A stretch of DNA of 64,000 bases from Heloderma charlesbogerti (GCA_026122225.1 JANEZZ010000986.1:496001-560000), one strand, 5' to 3'; shown: positions 42,431 through 53,164, counted from the stretch's first letter. Notes: generated by a model not told the origin, from the letters alone. A program made the numbers and translations.

Positions 42431-42451
42431 TAACGACTGAACAACAACAAC

Positions 42452-42463
42452 AAACCTCTGGGA
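42452..42463. repeat. target-site duplication AAACCTCTGGGA, right
   Basis: Exact match to 38300-38311. Confidence 0.88.
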
Positions 42464-43329
42464 GAATTCCAGATTTAGCCATTTTTGGTTTAATGGTTTT
42501 CACAAAGCCCATTTTCCTAGATGAAGTGAGTTCCATTTTTGCCTATAATTTGAAGAGAAAAGAAAACCTATAAGGAAATGAGAGGTTACACAAGTGACTA
42601 GAATTACAGGCCTGTTAGCTTAACGCCTGTTCCAGTTAAATTGGTTGAAGGCATTATTAAAGATAAAATAAGAAGCATATAGAAGGACAAGCCCTTCTGA
42701 AAAAGAATCAGAACATGGCTTCCACAAAGGTATGTCCTGTCTCACTAACCTTTTAGAGTTCTTTGAGAGTGTCAGTAAACATGTAGACAGGGATGATCCA
42801 GTAGACATTGTTTACTTGGACTTCCAAAAGGTTTTTGACAAAGTCCCTCACCAGAGACCACTGAGCAAACTCAGCAGTCATGGATGGGTCCCCTTATGGA
42901 TCAGTAACTGGTTAACTAAAGAGTAGGAATAAATGGTAAATTCTCCCAATGGAGGGAAGTAAATAGTGGGGTCCACAAGGATCTGCATTAGAACCAAGGC
43001 TTTTCAACCAGTTCATAAATGATCTGGAATTAGGAGTGAACAGTGAAGTGGCCAATTTCCCAGATGACACCAAATTATTTAGGGTGGTTAAAACAAAAAA
43101 AGATTGTGAAGAGCACCAAAAGGATCTCTCCAAACTGGGAGAATGGGCATCTAAATGGCAAATGTGATTCAATGTAAGCAAGTGTAAAGTGATGCACGTT
43201 GGGGCAAAAAATCCCAACTTCAAGTATAGCTGGGTGGGATCTGAGCTAGCAGTGACCTACCAGGAAAGAGATTTTGGGGTTGTGGTGGACAGCTCAATGA
43301 AGATGTTAATCCAGTGTGTGGCCGCTGTA

Positions 43330-43337
43330 AAAAAAAG
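43330..43337. repeat. target-site duplication AAAAAAAG, left
   Basis: Matches 43849-43856. It is low complexity, but the MITE ends are exactly adjacent on both sides. Confidence 0.75.
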
Positions 43338-43848
43338 TAGGGGTGTACGGATCACCTACCTTTCCGGTCTGGGGGGGGTCCATGGGGGGGGGAGATGATC
43401 CCTCCCTCCCCCTCGGAATCCATCTGGGCTGGCTCCGCTCTGCAGGGGTCCTGTGGAGCTAGCCTCTGGGTCTGCATTGCTGGCGATATGGCTGGCCACC
43501 ATTGCTGTGCCGTGCTGTATTGCTAACAATGTATTGCTGGGCTAACTCCGGACATAACCTATTCCCTGAAAAAACAGGGATGCAAATGGCTTAGTGGACA
43601 CCATTTGCATCTGGAGTTAGTTAGCCCGGTGAAGCGATGTGGCACGGCATGGCAATGGCGGCTGGCTGTATCGTCAGCGATGTGGACCCGGCAGCCGGCT
43701 CTGCAGGATCACTGTGCGGAGGGAGCCAACCTGGAAGGATTCTGGGGGAGGTGGAGGTGATTGCTCCATTCCGCCACAGGCCCCAAAGGGGCTAGATTCT
43801 TGGAACCGGCCTCATTGGGGTCTGTGGCGGAATTTTCCAGTATCCCTA
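43338..43848 (-). mobile_element. hAT-like MITE (TAGGGATG family), copy 5, short form
   Basis: 511 bp, TAGGGGTGTACGGATCACC to CCAGTATCCCTA, inside CR1. It keeps the end modules (GC-rich GGAATCC blocks, a GGCGGAATTTTCCAG end) and one central hairpin (TGCAAATGGCTTAGTGGACACCATTTGCA with modest mismatches near 43573-43602), but lacks the TACGTA stems. A donor-like AGGTAGGT is on the minus strand at 43361-43354. Confidence 0.83.
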
Positions 43849-43856
43849 AAAAAAAG
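43849..43856. repeat. target-site duplication AAAAAAAG, right
   Basis: Matches 43330-43337. Confidence 0.75.
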
Positions 43857-44597
43857 GCAAACTCCATGTTGGGCATAATTAGAAAAGTAATTGAGAATAA
43901 AACTGCCAAAATCATACTGCCACTATACAAATCTTTGGTGTGGCCATACCTGGAATCCTGTGTCCAGTTCTGGTCATCACACCTAAAACAAGATATTGTG
44001 GAGCTGGAAAAAGTGCAGAAAAGGGCAACTAAAATGATCAAGGGGCTGGAGCATCTCCCCTATGAGAGAAGGTTGCAACAGCTGGGATTCGCTTGGAAAA
44101 AAGGAGGGTAAAGGGAGACATGATAGAGGTCTACAAAATTACGCATGGTGTGGAGAATGTGGATAGGGAGACATTTTTCTCCCTCTCTCAAAATACTAGA
44201 ACCCGGGGTCATCCTATGCAGCTGATTGGTGGGAGATTCAGGACAGATAAAAGGAAGTACTTCTTCACACGGTGCATAGTTAAACTATGGAATTTGCTAC
44301 CACAGGATGTAGTGATGGCCACCAATTTGGATGGCTTTAAAAGGGGGTTGGACAAATTCCTGGAGGAAAAGGCTATCAATGGCTACTAGTCCTGATGGCT
44401 ATATGCTGCCTCCAGAACTAGAGGTAGTGAGGCTATGTACACCAGTTGCTGGGGAACATGGGTGGGAAGGTGCTGTTGCTCTCATGCCCTGCTTGTGGGG
44501 CATGAGCGCAACAGCTGGTTGGCCACTGTGTGAACAGAATGCTGGACCAGATAGACCCTTTGTCTGATCCAGCATGGCTCTTTTTATGTTCTTAATA

Positions 44598-45026
44598 CAT
44601 TAGTAAAGATGACTAAGTATGGTTCAAAGCATTTTGCTTTTACAGATTGCCAGATTCAGTCCATCATGTTTGACTTTTTTTTCTCTTTTGCTTTGGGATC
44701 ATTCTGTAGACCTCATGAAGAGTCACAATTTTTGCCTGCTCTTCCCAAAGCTCTTCCCAAAACCTTGTTGGAAAGAAAATGACCTAAGTGACTCTGGAAA
44801 GGTACAATGAAAATGAGTTAACTACTGAGTGTACCTCTGATCCTATCTCTTTCTTCTTTGAGTTGGTGAGGGTCATGTTGTAAAGTAATGTATAATGCAA
44901 AATAAAACAGGAAAGACAGCCAACCCCTTTCTTGGTTGGTTGGTTGGTTGGTTTGTTATTAAGAATTGTATTTGGCTTTTCGATTAAGTATTCATGCTGG
45001 TTTGAAAAAATATACAGTATAAAACA
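44598..45026. other. unassigned DNA
   Basis: (TTGG)n at 44931-44953. Otherwise no gene or named repeat. Confidence 0.45.
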
Positions 45027-45366
45027 GACTTCCTTCAACCTGGTGCCTTCCAAATATTTTGGACGACACCTCCCAGGATTCATGATCATTAGCCTTTCCG
45101 GCTGGAGCTGACGGAAGTTATGTATTACATTTCTAATCTGCCCAATAACTAATGTTCTCTGAGGAGATTACAAATAGTTAAAAAAACCTAAAATGCCATA
45201 GAACAGTTAAAATATAACATACAATACAAATATTTAAAAGAATAAAATAGATTATAATGAAAAACAAAAAGAAGCACAGGAATTGATAAAACAGCCAGAA
45301 AAATCCAGAAAAATCTAGAATGGAAGTTCAAAACATCTGAAGGGCACCAGGTTGGGGAAGACTGAT
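45027..45366. mobile_element. palindromic MITE (CCCAACCTGG type) split by L2-like end
   Basis: Left part CTTCAACCTGGTGCCTTCCA to GGCTGGAGCTGACGGAAGTT and right part GGAAGTTCAAAACATCTGAA to GGCACCAGGTTGGGGAAGAC make one palindromic element like 62113-62240. They are separated by the L2-like insertion at 45120-45321. Confidence 0.7.
45120..45321 (-). mobile_element. L2-like 3' end inserted in MITE
   Basis: TATGTATTACATTTCTAATC then TGCCCAATAACTAATGTTCT is the reverse complement of the L2-like 3' terminus. It is bounded by a 7-bp duplication GGAAGTT (45113-45119 and 45322-45328), 5'-truncated at about 200 bp. Confidence 0.7.
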
Positions 45367-45604
45367 AATAATAAATTCAAATAACAATTACTATAATCCA
45401 ATAAAACAAACTAAAAATGCAAAAAGGCTGAAGTAGAATAAAATCTATTTAGGAAGAATAATCTGCAAAGGCTCACTGAAAAACAATCATCTTCACTGTC
45501 CATCTAGAAGTGAGGATATCGTGGAGGTCACTGTCCTGCTGCTAGTGTTGAAGTCAGCTTCAGCTGCCAGCCTGTCTGGATTCTGTATGTGGAATGATGG
45601 GGGT
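45367..45604. other. unassigned AT-rich DNA
   Basis: Nothing recognised. Confidence 0.4.
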
Positions 45605-45621
45605 GGCACCTTCCTTCCTTC

Positions 45622-45684
<63 letters not shown>

Positions 45685-45898
45685 AGATTTATATCCTCTT
45701 GCAAGGAACCCAAGGTAGCTGACATGGTTCTCCTCCTCTCCATTTTATCCTCAAACAACCCCATGAGGTAGGTTAAGCTGAGAGTCTGTGACTGGCCCAA
45801 AGTGACCCAGTGAGCTTCATGGCCAAGTGGGGACTAGAACCTGGATCTCCTGAGTCCCAGTCAAATACTCTAGCCAATACACCACAGTGGCTCTTTTG
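45605..45898 (-). mobile_element. CORE/tRNA-type SINE with expanded (TTTC)n tail
   Basis: ATTTATATCCTCTTGCAAGG, CCCATGAGGTAGGTTAAGCT, GTGACTGGCCCAAAGTGACC (CORE/MIR-like) and CTAGCCAATACACCACAGTG form a complete reverse-oriented SINE. Its tRNA-like head at 45895-45835 carries a B-box-like GGTTCTAGTCC on the minus strand. The tail has grown into a (TTTC)n/(GAAA)n microsatellite at 45610-45684, which also makes a spurious Lys/Glu- or Phe/Leu-repeat frame. Confidence 0.78.
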
Positions 45899-46096
45899 TA
45901 CCTCTTGTCCTTTGCCTCAGGCAGTAAAATGCCTGGGCTGGCCTTGGCCAAACGTGTGTGACTGAGGATAAATTCCCAATACAAGTTATATAGTGCATGT
46001 AGCACATTTCTCTCCTCTAAGATCAAGAGTCATTTCACACATTACTCAGGATGAAATAGTAGGTTGAGGTAGTAGCAGTCTATACAGTACCATTTA
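45899..46096. other. unassigned DNA
   Basis: Includes a short GCCTGGGCTGGCCTTGG piece that may belong to the repeat type at 23091-23440. Nothing else. Confidence 0.35.
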
Positions 46097-46676
46097 GGAA
46101 CATAGGAAGCTGCTTTATATTATACCAAGTCAAACCATTAGTTAGGGATATTGGAGAATTCCGCCATGGACTCCCGGAGTCCGTGGCGGAACGGCCTCCC
46201 CCCCCGCCACCCCCCAAAATCCCCCCCGGAGCGGACCTACCTGGTGGCGGATGTGGAGGCGGCAGCAGATGTGGCGGTGGCGGCTCTGGCTCGTCTTCCG
46301 GCTGCTGCTGGGCTGCTGCGGCCACAAATGGCCTGCATTAGGCCATGATAAGCTATGTAAATACTTACATAGCCTATCATGGCAAAGAGCAGGGGTGCAA
46401 TACTTACGTAGCAGCCTATCACGGCTTAATGCAAGGATGCAAAAGGCAGTTGCTATGACGACCGCCATTTGCGGCTGCAGCAGCCCGGCAGCGGCTGGAA
46501 GTCTGGCTGTGGCTGGCCCTGGCCGGAGGCTCCGTGGCCTTGCTGTGGAGTGGAGCCGGCTGGGGAGGATTCCGGGGGGAGGGACTGATTGCCTCCCTCC
46601 TCACCATGGATGCCCCGGACTGGAACAAGGTAAGGGATTGGTACATCCCTACCGTTAGTCCATCCAGTTCCTAGGG
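46097..46676 (-). mobile_element. tRNA-derived SINE end, split by MITE
   Basis: GGAACATAGGAAGCTGCTTT and AAGTCAAACCATTAG (46097-46142) continue as TCCATCCAGTTC after 46659. This matches the SINE end at 26645-26700. The MITE at 46143-46651 interrupts it. Confidence 0.6.
46143..46651 (+). mobile_element. hAT-like MITE (TAGGGATG family), copy 6, short form
   Basis: 509 bp, TAGGGATATTGGAGAATTCC to GGTACATCCCTA, with 8-bp duplications CCATTAGT (46135-46142) and CCGTTAGT (46652-46659), one mismatch. It keeps TAAGCTATGTAAATACTTACATAGCCTATCA-type stems near 46350-46380, in two parts. Outward donor-like sites are AGGTAGGT (minus, 46242-46235) and AAGGTAAGG (46627-46635). Confidence 0.85.
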
Positions 46677-46711
46677 ACTAGATCCCAGGGCATGGTCTGA
46701 AGGCACATGAG

Positions 46712-46870
46712 GCAGCCTTGCTGAAGCTAAGCAGGTTTGGGTCTGGTCAGTGCTTGGAGGGGAGACTACCTGGGAACCACATGTCACCACCTCAAGTTCC
46801 ATTATGGAAGAAAGGTGGGATATAAATGAAATGAATGAATGAATGAATGAATAAATAAATAAATAAAATA
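46712..46870 (+). mobile_element. 5S-derived SINE
   Basis: Begins with a diverged 5S-like block (GAAGCTAAGCAGGTTTGGGT, GTCAGTGCTTGGAGGGGAGA, CTACCTGGGAA at about 46722-46780) and ends AGAAAGGTGGGATATAAATG with a (GAAT)n(AAAT)n tail at 46830-46869. Box A and box C are recognisable. It is a separate element from the foldback 5S family because it has a SINE-type tail. Confidence 0.7.
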
Positions 46871-48887
46871 GTTCAGTATTGTCTATACCAGGGGAAGGTA
46901 ATGCAAGGGCCACAGGCTGCATGCAGCCCTCATGACTGTTTTTGCACCTCCCTGCTGTCACTAATTTGTTACAGCGGTGATGACAGCAAACTCCGTGCCC
47001 CCTGCAATTTTGCAAGGAAACAAGGTGCATGGGGAACATGTACTTTGCTTGGAGGTAGAATCTTGCTCCCTGTGCACCAGGTTTCATTCCCAAATTGTGG
47101 AGGTTTTTGCCACCACAATTTTGGCAGCATCAGGGAAGGGCTAGCCTGCCAGTGTGTTCCAGGGTGGGCAATGCAGTCCCCCGACTCCTAGAAGTTTCCT
47201 ACCCCTGATCTACGCCGACAGGTTGCAGCAGGTGGAGAACATCATATTTTGAATGCTCCCCTATGTAAAAAGCATGGTGTAAAGTAGTTTAGAATAGTGA
47301 GTGGATAGAATCTAAAATCTAAAAGAGTAGATAGATCTTCTGTTGCTTTAGAAACATATTTTAAGACAGAAATTCTTGATGCATTTGCAAATCCCTGTGT
47401 CCAGCACGTTCTGTGCAATCTATATAGATGACTTCTTGCAGTGACTTGGATACTTTCTTGGAGGGCAACGGTACCTGTTTTTCCACCCCCTAAGCTCCTG
47501 GCCTAACTAAAACAGTGGGAAGTATCTGGCCATGCCCTGAGGCTGCAGTTCTAAAGGACATCCTTCCAAGGAAATGTGTTAGGATCCTGGTGTGTTTTAT
47601 CCTCTTATATTTCTCTTTTAATAATGCATGAAAGGAAGAGCAAAAAGGAAAAATAAAGAGGTGGAAAATAAAATGTATGTGTTATCTATGGTTCAAATCC
47701 TGCTTCATATTACACAAGAATGAATTCAAGAGTACTTAGAAATCAATAATTACACATCTGATTTAAAGAAGGGACAAACCTAGGTTTATAAAAGTAATTT
47801 ATCAGAAGAAAATATTATACCAAATTTCATATATAACAAGAAAGACGATCATGTGTGCTCTCAGCTACATAGCTGCTAGTATACAGGGGACACAGTATAC
47901 ATAATACACATTATGGAATTTGCATATGGAATTTCCATGCACAAATAATACATCAGTATACAGAAGAATAGATGCCCTTAATATCTCTGATTAAAAAGAG
48001 AAAAAGAATGAAATTAAGAATGAGGACATCTAACCATTTTAGTTCATTCAAGGGTTATCGCAATTAGATTAAACCCCAGATTTATAAATCCCTGCTGAAC
48101 AAAACACTGCTATGAGCACATTGTTCCCCCGAGGAAAGGACAAGAACATGAATGAAGTACATATATCAGATGCTTTTCATGTTCTTCAAGGGCTTATTAT
48201 TGGAAGAGACTTGAAAACAACAGCACTGAGAGCTATGGAAGGGCCTCTGTAAAATTACAGCTTTTAGAAAGAAATCCAGGAAATTCAGACTGGCAGCCCA
48301 ATTCTATTCATATTTAGTTAGAAATGTCATTAATTTCAGTAGAATTTCTACCCAAATAAAGATGCTTAGTGTTATATCCCAAAGACGTTTTTACAAAAAA
48401 CAATACCTTTTAGTCTGGAATGCTTCTCATGTGTATGCTGCAAATTCAAGATAGCATATGGGAGAGAGCTACTCTTAAATTAGACATGCATTCTAGTCAA
48501 CGCAGGATTGCATTTTGTTTGTACAGGCAGATAATGAAAAACAAAGATCACAGGGTTGCTTTTGTTAATGTTAATTAATGTTTAAGGAACTCAACTCAAG
48601 CATGTCAAGTTATGATAATGCCAATGCTCTAATCTATGCTACCTTTAAACTCTATCTTCCTCAGAGCTCTATGCTGTGGCAACATGCTTAAAAGCCTCCT
48701 GTGCCAAGGTGGTGGGATAGGTCCATTGCTTCCTACCAGTGCAGCAGGATGCTTGAACATGCCTGAACATGTCAGGTAAGGCCAACACAAGTAGAGAAAC
48801 CTCCAGAGTTGCCGGGACATACTGGAACCCATTAGATTTCAATGAGTTTGTAGGCTAACCTAAGCCCTCTTCAGGTCTTCAGTATGG
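46871..48887. other. unassigned DNA; possible conserved non-coding stretches
   Basis: No gene or named repeat apart from short scraps. 47650-48560 is AT-rich and free of visible repeats. Open frames up to 96 codons lack domains. Confidence 0.42.
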
Positions 48888-49439
48888 ATGTTTTCCATGA
48901 TTTTTCAGAGGCATCAATGCTGCCTCCAAAAAATTCTGCAAATTACTTGGGAAGACGGACGGACTAATGTCAGTGTATTGGAAGAAGCAAAGACCACCAG
49001 CGATGAAACAATGATTCTCCAACATCAACTTCACTGGACCAGCCATGTTGTTCGAATGCCTGATCATCGTCTTCCAAAGCAGCTACTCTGTTCCCAACTT
49101 ATGAATGGAAAACAGAATATTGGTGGACAGCAAAAGAGATTTAAAGATGTTCTTAAAGCGAATCTTAAAAAATGTAAAAAACATCTAAAAAACATAAGCA
49201 TTGAGAACTGGGGAGCTCTAACCCATGAGCGTTCCAGCTGGAGGTCAGCCTATATTAAAGGCACTATGGCCTTTGAAGAAGCACTAGTACAGGGCGAAAG
49301 GGAGAAACGAGCTCAGCAGAAGGCACGTCAAGCAAACCCTCACCGTGACCGCCTTCCACCTGGAAACCTATGTCCTCACTGTGGGAGGCTGTGTGGATCC
49401 AGAATTGGCCTTCACAGCCACCTGCAGACCCACTGCTAA
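48888..49439 (+). pseudogene. non-LTR retrotransposon ORF2 C-terminus with zinc finger
   Basis: 183 codons without a stop. The N-terminal part (KILQITWEDGRTNVSVLEEA, then LHWTSHVVRMPDHRLPKQLL) is the region after the reverse transcriptase in several LINE clades. A basic middle follows (KDVLKANLKKCKKH), and the end holds CPHCGRLCGSRIGLHSHLQTHC, a C2H2-like finger. The RT itself is missing upstream. Start is arbitrary because the relic is 5'-truncated. The clade was not assigned. Downstream TCAGTCACGAGTGATCGCCA looks like a LINE 3' end. Retention of an open frame is notable but short enough to be chance. Confidence 0.62.
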
Positions 49440-50786
49440 GACTCTACCCCTGGAAGACAATCTTACTCAGTCACGAGTGATCGCCATGATGGATGTGTGA
49501 ACAGGCTGTCATGCATGCATGAGCTAGCTCTGCCCCCAGATGACAGCATACATGTCAGCAACTTCTTGACAAGTGACTGCTGTCAGTTTGAAGGGCCCCT
49601 TGAAAATATACAGCAGGGTGGCCAGTTATGAATTACCAAAAAAAGAGGAAACACATCACTGAAGGAAGAGGACAAAAGAGGCACTGATTGGCATAACAAT
49701 TGCATGTGCTAATTTACATGTTTAGATAAACAATTTGAAACAATGTTTATAATTTAAACAGAAATACAGTACATCTTACCATAGTGCGAAAGGCTGTGAC
49801 CAGGTGACCTGTGTGCCTGCCTGTTCAGTCTGCTGTTCAGAACTGCTGGGCAACAATTCTTATGGTTCTTTATCTTGAAACTGGAATTGAACAGGACAGC
49901 TTTTCAAACAAAGGATGCCTTCAAATAAAGCACAGTCCTCTGGCAGCCCTTCTAATAGATGACTGTCCTCTGTAAAAGAGGACGAATGGCCATCCTAACA
50001 TATGGGGTGCAAAGGCTGGTAAGCATCCAAGGTAGACCCCAAAAGGAGAGAACTTGATGCAACAATTTTATATGTGGAAAGCCCAGTGCATTTTGTCCTC
50101 TTTTTATTTTTAAGGCCTTCTTCAAGAGGCTGTAATAATAACAATAATAAAGGACAGCACATTATTTTATTATAATTTAAAAAAATGTATCAAGGCACAT
50201 TGCAACTAGGCCTGGGTATACAGTTTAGCACTAAAAACATATAAACCCACTACACACTGCAAAGACCTGTGCATACATTCTTACTTATAAAAATGTCTGA
50301 CATATGGATGTACATGCATAAGTGTCGGTGATGTGAACCCTGATTGACCTGACTGAACCCTGACAGCCCTTTTACACATTCACACGGAATGCCTGAGAAT
50401 GGCTCTAGAAAACCCAGGTTTTAAACAGAGGATGGAACCTTTAGCTGACTTCCAGATGAGTTATCTAGATCTGCCCAACCTTTCCTGGAGCAGGTTTTTC
50501 TATATATTTTCTGCTTTCAATTTCCATTTCTAAATGGGCTTTCATTTAGACTGAGGGTATCATTCTGATTTTTCACTTCATGATGTATGGCTGACACTGA
50601 TCCCAAATGATATGTTGTTGGCCTGGAGATAGTTTGCTTTACGTGGCAGCAGCAGACTTAACTCAGGCATTAGTGGACTTGGGCAACTAGAAGGCCACAA
50701 ACAAATGCGCCTTGCAGGTCACAACAGGTGTGACAACAGATATGGAGCACGTGCTAACCCCTCTCATGAAATGTTTGCTATAGGTG
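49440..50786. other. LINE 3' flank and unassigned DNA
   Basis: 49440-49500 is probably the 3' UTR of the preceding LINE. Two related stretches, about 49740-49990 and 53690-53945, share ACAGAGTGG/GTGACCTGTGTGCCT-like and CAGCC...AGGACTGTCCTCTGTAAA words, so a low-copy repeat is present. The rest was not recognised. Confidence 0.4.
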
Positions 50787-50794
50787 GTTTTTAC

Positions 50795-51382
50795 TAAGGG
50801 TTGGGGAAAAAATTGTTCCATCCACATTTTAATGCTATGTTACCTAATTTTGTACTTGTGAACCAATATGCAAGCCGAAACAGAGCACATCTTCCAAATT
50901 CCCACTTCTCCAAATTTTGCAATGGATTTCTCCAGTCAAAAAAACACACACAAATGTGCACATAAGTGAAACAACTTTTATACCGTAGTTTTAAGCTTTT
51001 ATATTTTACATTGTATTTTATGCTGTATTTTGTGGTTTTGATTTATGTGAACTGCCCAGAGATCTTCGTCTATTGGGCGGTATAGAAATGTAATACATAC
51101 ATACATACATACATACATACATACATACATAAATGCATTATATTAGGAAAATGGCTTTCCAAAAAAATTAGTATATTAGGCAAACTGCATACTTAAATAT
51201 ATGAATGAGGAGAAATGTGCACAAAGATGTGAAAAATTTTCATGCAAACTTAAAAAAAAATTCTATCTCAGGGTTCAAGATGAACCAAATTTGAATATGG
51301 AACATTTCTCAAAGTCCAGTATCAACCAAACAAGACTGGAAAAATGAGAACCTGACAGAAACTGAAGAGTTGTCCATGCCTA
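50795..51382. mobile_element. candidate old hAT-like element containing L2-like end
   Basis: Starts TAAGGGTTGGGGAAAAAATTG and ends TGTCCATGCCTA. Flanking octamers GTTTTTAC (50787-50794) and GTTGATAC (51383-51390) match at 6 of 8 positions. The interior is A/T-rich like 36636-37046. An L2-like 3' end occupies about 50985-51131. Confidence 0.45.
50985..51131 (+). mobile_element. L2-like 3' end with (ATAC)n tail
   Basis: TTTATGTGAACTGCCCAGAG then CTATTGGGCGGTATAGAAAT and an (ATAC)n tail at 51093-51131. Confidence 0.72.
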
Positions 51383-51390
51383 GTTGATAC

Positions 51391-52112
51391 ACAGTCCTTG
51401 AGTTCTATTTATTTAAGAGTATTAACCCCAAGCTTTTATTTACCTCCATATTTCAGTATTGAAAGACATCCCTCTTTGTACTGATTTTAACCCATGATAA
51501 GCAAAATGAACATTCAAATCAGAGAGAAGATTTCTAAATTGGATATGTGAGTAATTTCACAGCCCTTTTCACTCCCTAATTTGCACTCTCAGCAATGTTT
51601 TGCAGATGTTTTATATGACCCCATCATGTTTGGAAATAAAACATAGCAGCACTATGTTGATAATATTCCAAAGTCATTTGTTTCATCCGTTGCTAGATTA
51701 TTAAAAGTGAAAAGATCATTCCAAGCAATTTACTTGCTCCCACCTCACACCCTCACTGAAAATTGTAATTAAAATGATACATCAGGGGACTGGGTGGATT
51801 ACGGGTTGGAAAAATGATACAGGGACTTTTCTTCTCCCCCCTTCCTTCCCTCCCCTGAGTTGTTGGCTCAAGCTTCATCCAGGACAATAACTTGAAAAAG
51901 CGTAATTAGTTCACTGTGTTGCTCATAAAACTGTAAGATGATTTATTAAAGAGGCCTGGCTTCTCATTGCTGTTGTCAGGTTGTCCATTTTTGAAGTACA
52001 CTCCTATGAAGTACCGAACATAAGCTGTGCCAGCAACAGAGACTCCTGGATGGCTGAATTTTAGTCACTCTGTTGTGCCACATAGGAAAGGTTATTATTT
52101 TGTGGAACAAGT
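51391..52112. other. unassigned AT-rich DNA
   Basis: No gene or named repeat recognised. Confidence 0.45.
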
Positions 52113-52930
52113 GGAACATAAGAACATAAGAAGAACCTGTCAGGGTGGAAACTGAGCCAATAGAGCCCCAGAGCAGTTCTGATTCTGAGGAGAAACAGCA
52201 ATCCGTGGGAGAGGAGCTCGCTCATCTCTCACAAGCACAGCAACTGGCAGAGATTCCTCCTGCCATCATTCCTGGGATAGATAGCGACCCTGGTAATGAG
52301 AGAGCGCTGGAGGGGGGCTTGCTGGACGCTCAGCGCAGACGCAGGGAGTGACGACAGATGGAGGGCGCGGAAAGGAGGCGTAGCGCTCGTTTGGTGTGCA
52401 AACAACGGTCGCGTCCCGAGGACCCAAGGGAAAGAGGGAGGATCTCTCCCTAGCCCATAGGTTCAGGGTCTTCCCATGATTCTCCTTCAAACAGGGACCA
52501 ACTGCCTTACCCAGAGCTTAAGCTACTCAGCTATCTTTCCCCAGTGCTGTTCCTTGCTTTGGCGCTAGAGACTAGTATTCTGAAAGACTCATAAAGTAAT
52601 AGAGGAATAAAGTCTTGGAAAGAATTCCTCGTCGTCTGTGTCCTGAGTTGGCTATTGGTGGGGACTGCAAGAGGCAGCTAGGGCACTCCTGACAGCACCA
52701 TGCTGGATCAGACCAAGGGTCCATCTAGTCCAGCATTCTGTTCACACAGTGGCCAACCAGCTGCCACAGGAAATCCACATAAGAAGGACATGAGTGCAAT
52801 AACATCCTCCTGCCCATGTTCCCCAGTAACTGGTGTACATAGGCATACTGCTTTTTATACTGGAGGTAGCATATAGTCATCAGGACTAGTAACCATTGAT
52901 AGCTTTCTCCTCTAGGAATCTGCAACAAAA
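52113..52930 (-). mobile_element. CR1 3' end fragment, split by solo LTR
   Basis: 52113-52137 (GGAACATAAGAACATAAGAAG) and 52695-52930 (CATGCTGGATCAGACCAAGG ... TAGTCATCAGGACTAGTAAC, CATTGATAGC) together are the reverse complement of the CR1 3' UTR at 44375-44597. Confidence 0.82.
52138..52694. mobile_element. solo LTR, probably Ty3/gypsy
   Basis: 557 bp, TGTCAGGGTGG to CACTCCTGACA, with 5-bp flanks GAACC (52133-52137) and GCACC (52695-52699), one mismatch. AATAAA at 52606-52611 is followed by a GT-rich stretch (GTCGTCTGTGTCCTG), so transcription would be on the plus strand. A 68-codon frame at 52145-52351 (METEPIEPQSSSDSEEKQ) lies inside the LTR. It is common for such LTRs to be open and gives no evidence of a gene. 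No internal region remains. Confidence 0.8.
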
Positions 52931-53164
52931 TGTGGAACAAAGTGCAGAACAAAATGTGGAACCTGCAACAATTTGTTGCAGTGTGGAGTGCTCCTGTTCA
53001 GGGTTACAGCCAGCCAGGCATGCAGGACCTTTTCCAGAATACTCCATTCTATCCCCCCCCCCGGTTTTCATTCTCCTCCCCCAACAGAAGTGATCAAAGT
53101 GGGGGGAATGGGACTACGTACTATAGCCCCACTTCCAGTGTCCCTGGCTCCACCAGACCTTGCA
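52931..53164. other. unassigned DNA
   Basis: ACAAAATGTGGAAC is repeated in tandem at 52924-52965. Otherwise unrecognised. Confidence 0.4.

Larger units (their letters stand above)
38312..42451 (+). mobile_element. full-length RTE-BovB LINE, copy 1
   Basis: A complete BovB-type LINE from 5' UTR to 3' tail: starts near CCCCTTCATGGATCACTGCC and ends with GAGTCGGACATGACTTAACG and an ACAACAACAACA tail. It is bounded by a perfect 12-bp duplication. Without the 1014-bp MITE and its 8-bp duplication the element is about 3.1 kb, close to the family's full length. Coding is interrupted by stops and frameshifts, several of which look like CpG decay (CGA to TGA at about 41545). Confidence 0.92.
42598..44389 (+). 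pseudogene. CR1 ORF2 RT and C-terminal region, disrupted
   Basis: SCLTNLLEFFESVSKHVD and IVYLDFQKVFDKVPHQ (42735-42860) are RT blocks. Stops and frame changes follow in 42905-43330, where the YxDD region would lie (FPDDTKLFR-like reading near 43057). After the MITE, IENKTAKIILPLYKSLVW and LEKVQKRATKMIKGLEHL (43890-44055) and then KYFFTRCIVKLWNLLPQD, GLDKFLEEKAINGY to the stop at 44389 form the conserved CR1 C-terminus. Confidence 0.87.
42598..44597 (+). mobile_element. CR1-type LINE, copy 2
   Basis: 5'-truncated CR1 that begins inside the reverse transcriptase (AATTACAGGCCTGTTAGCTT) and runs to the 3' end CTTTTTATGTTCTTA. It is split by the MITE at 43338-43848. Its 3' UTR matches copy 1. It retains the segment that copy 1 lost. 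No flanking duplication was identified. Confidence 0.87.

Noticed and set aside
45610..45684. CRISPR or other spaced repeat array
   Set aside because: The regular repeats in the window are simple microsatellites without spacers, and the DNA is vertebrate.
45521..45800. Lys/Glu-repeat and Phe/Leu-repeat proteins
   Set aside because: Produced by the (TTTC)n tail of a SINE.
52145..52351. Acidic 68-codon protein as a host gene
   Set aside because: Entirely inside a solo LTR.
52679..52925. Novel repeat around the CATGCTGGATCAG motif
   Set aside because: It is the ordinary reverse complement of the CR1 3' UTR seen at 44.4-44.6 kb.
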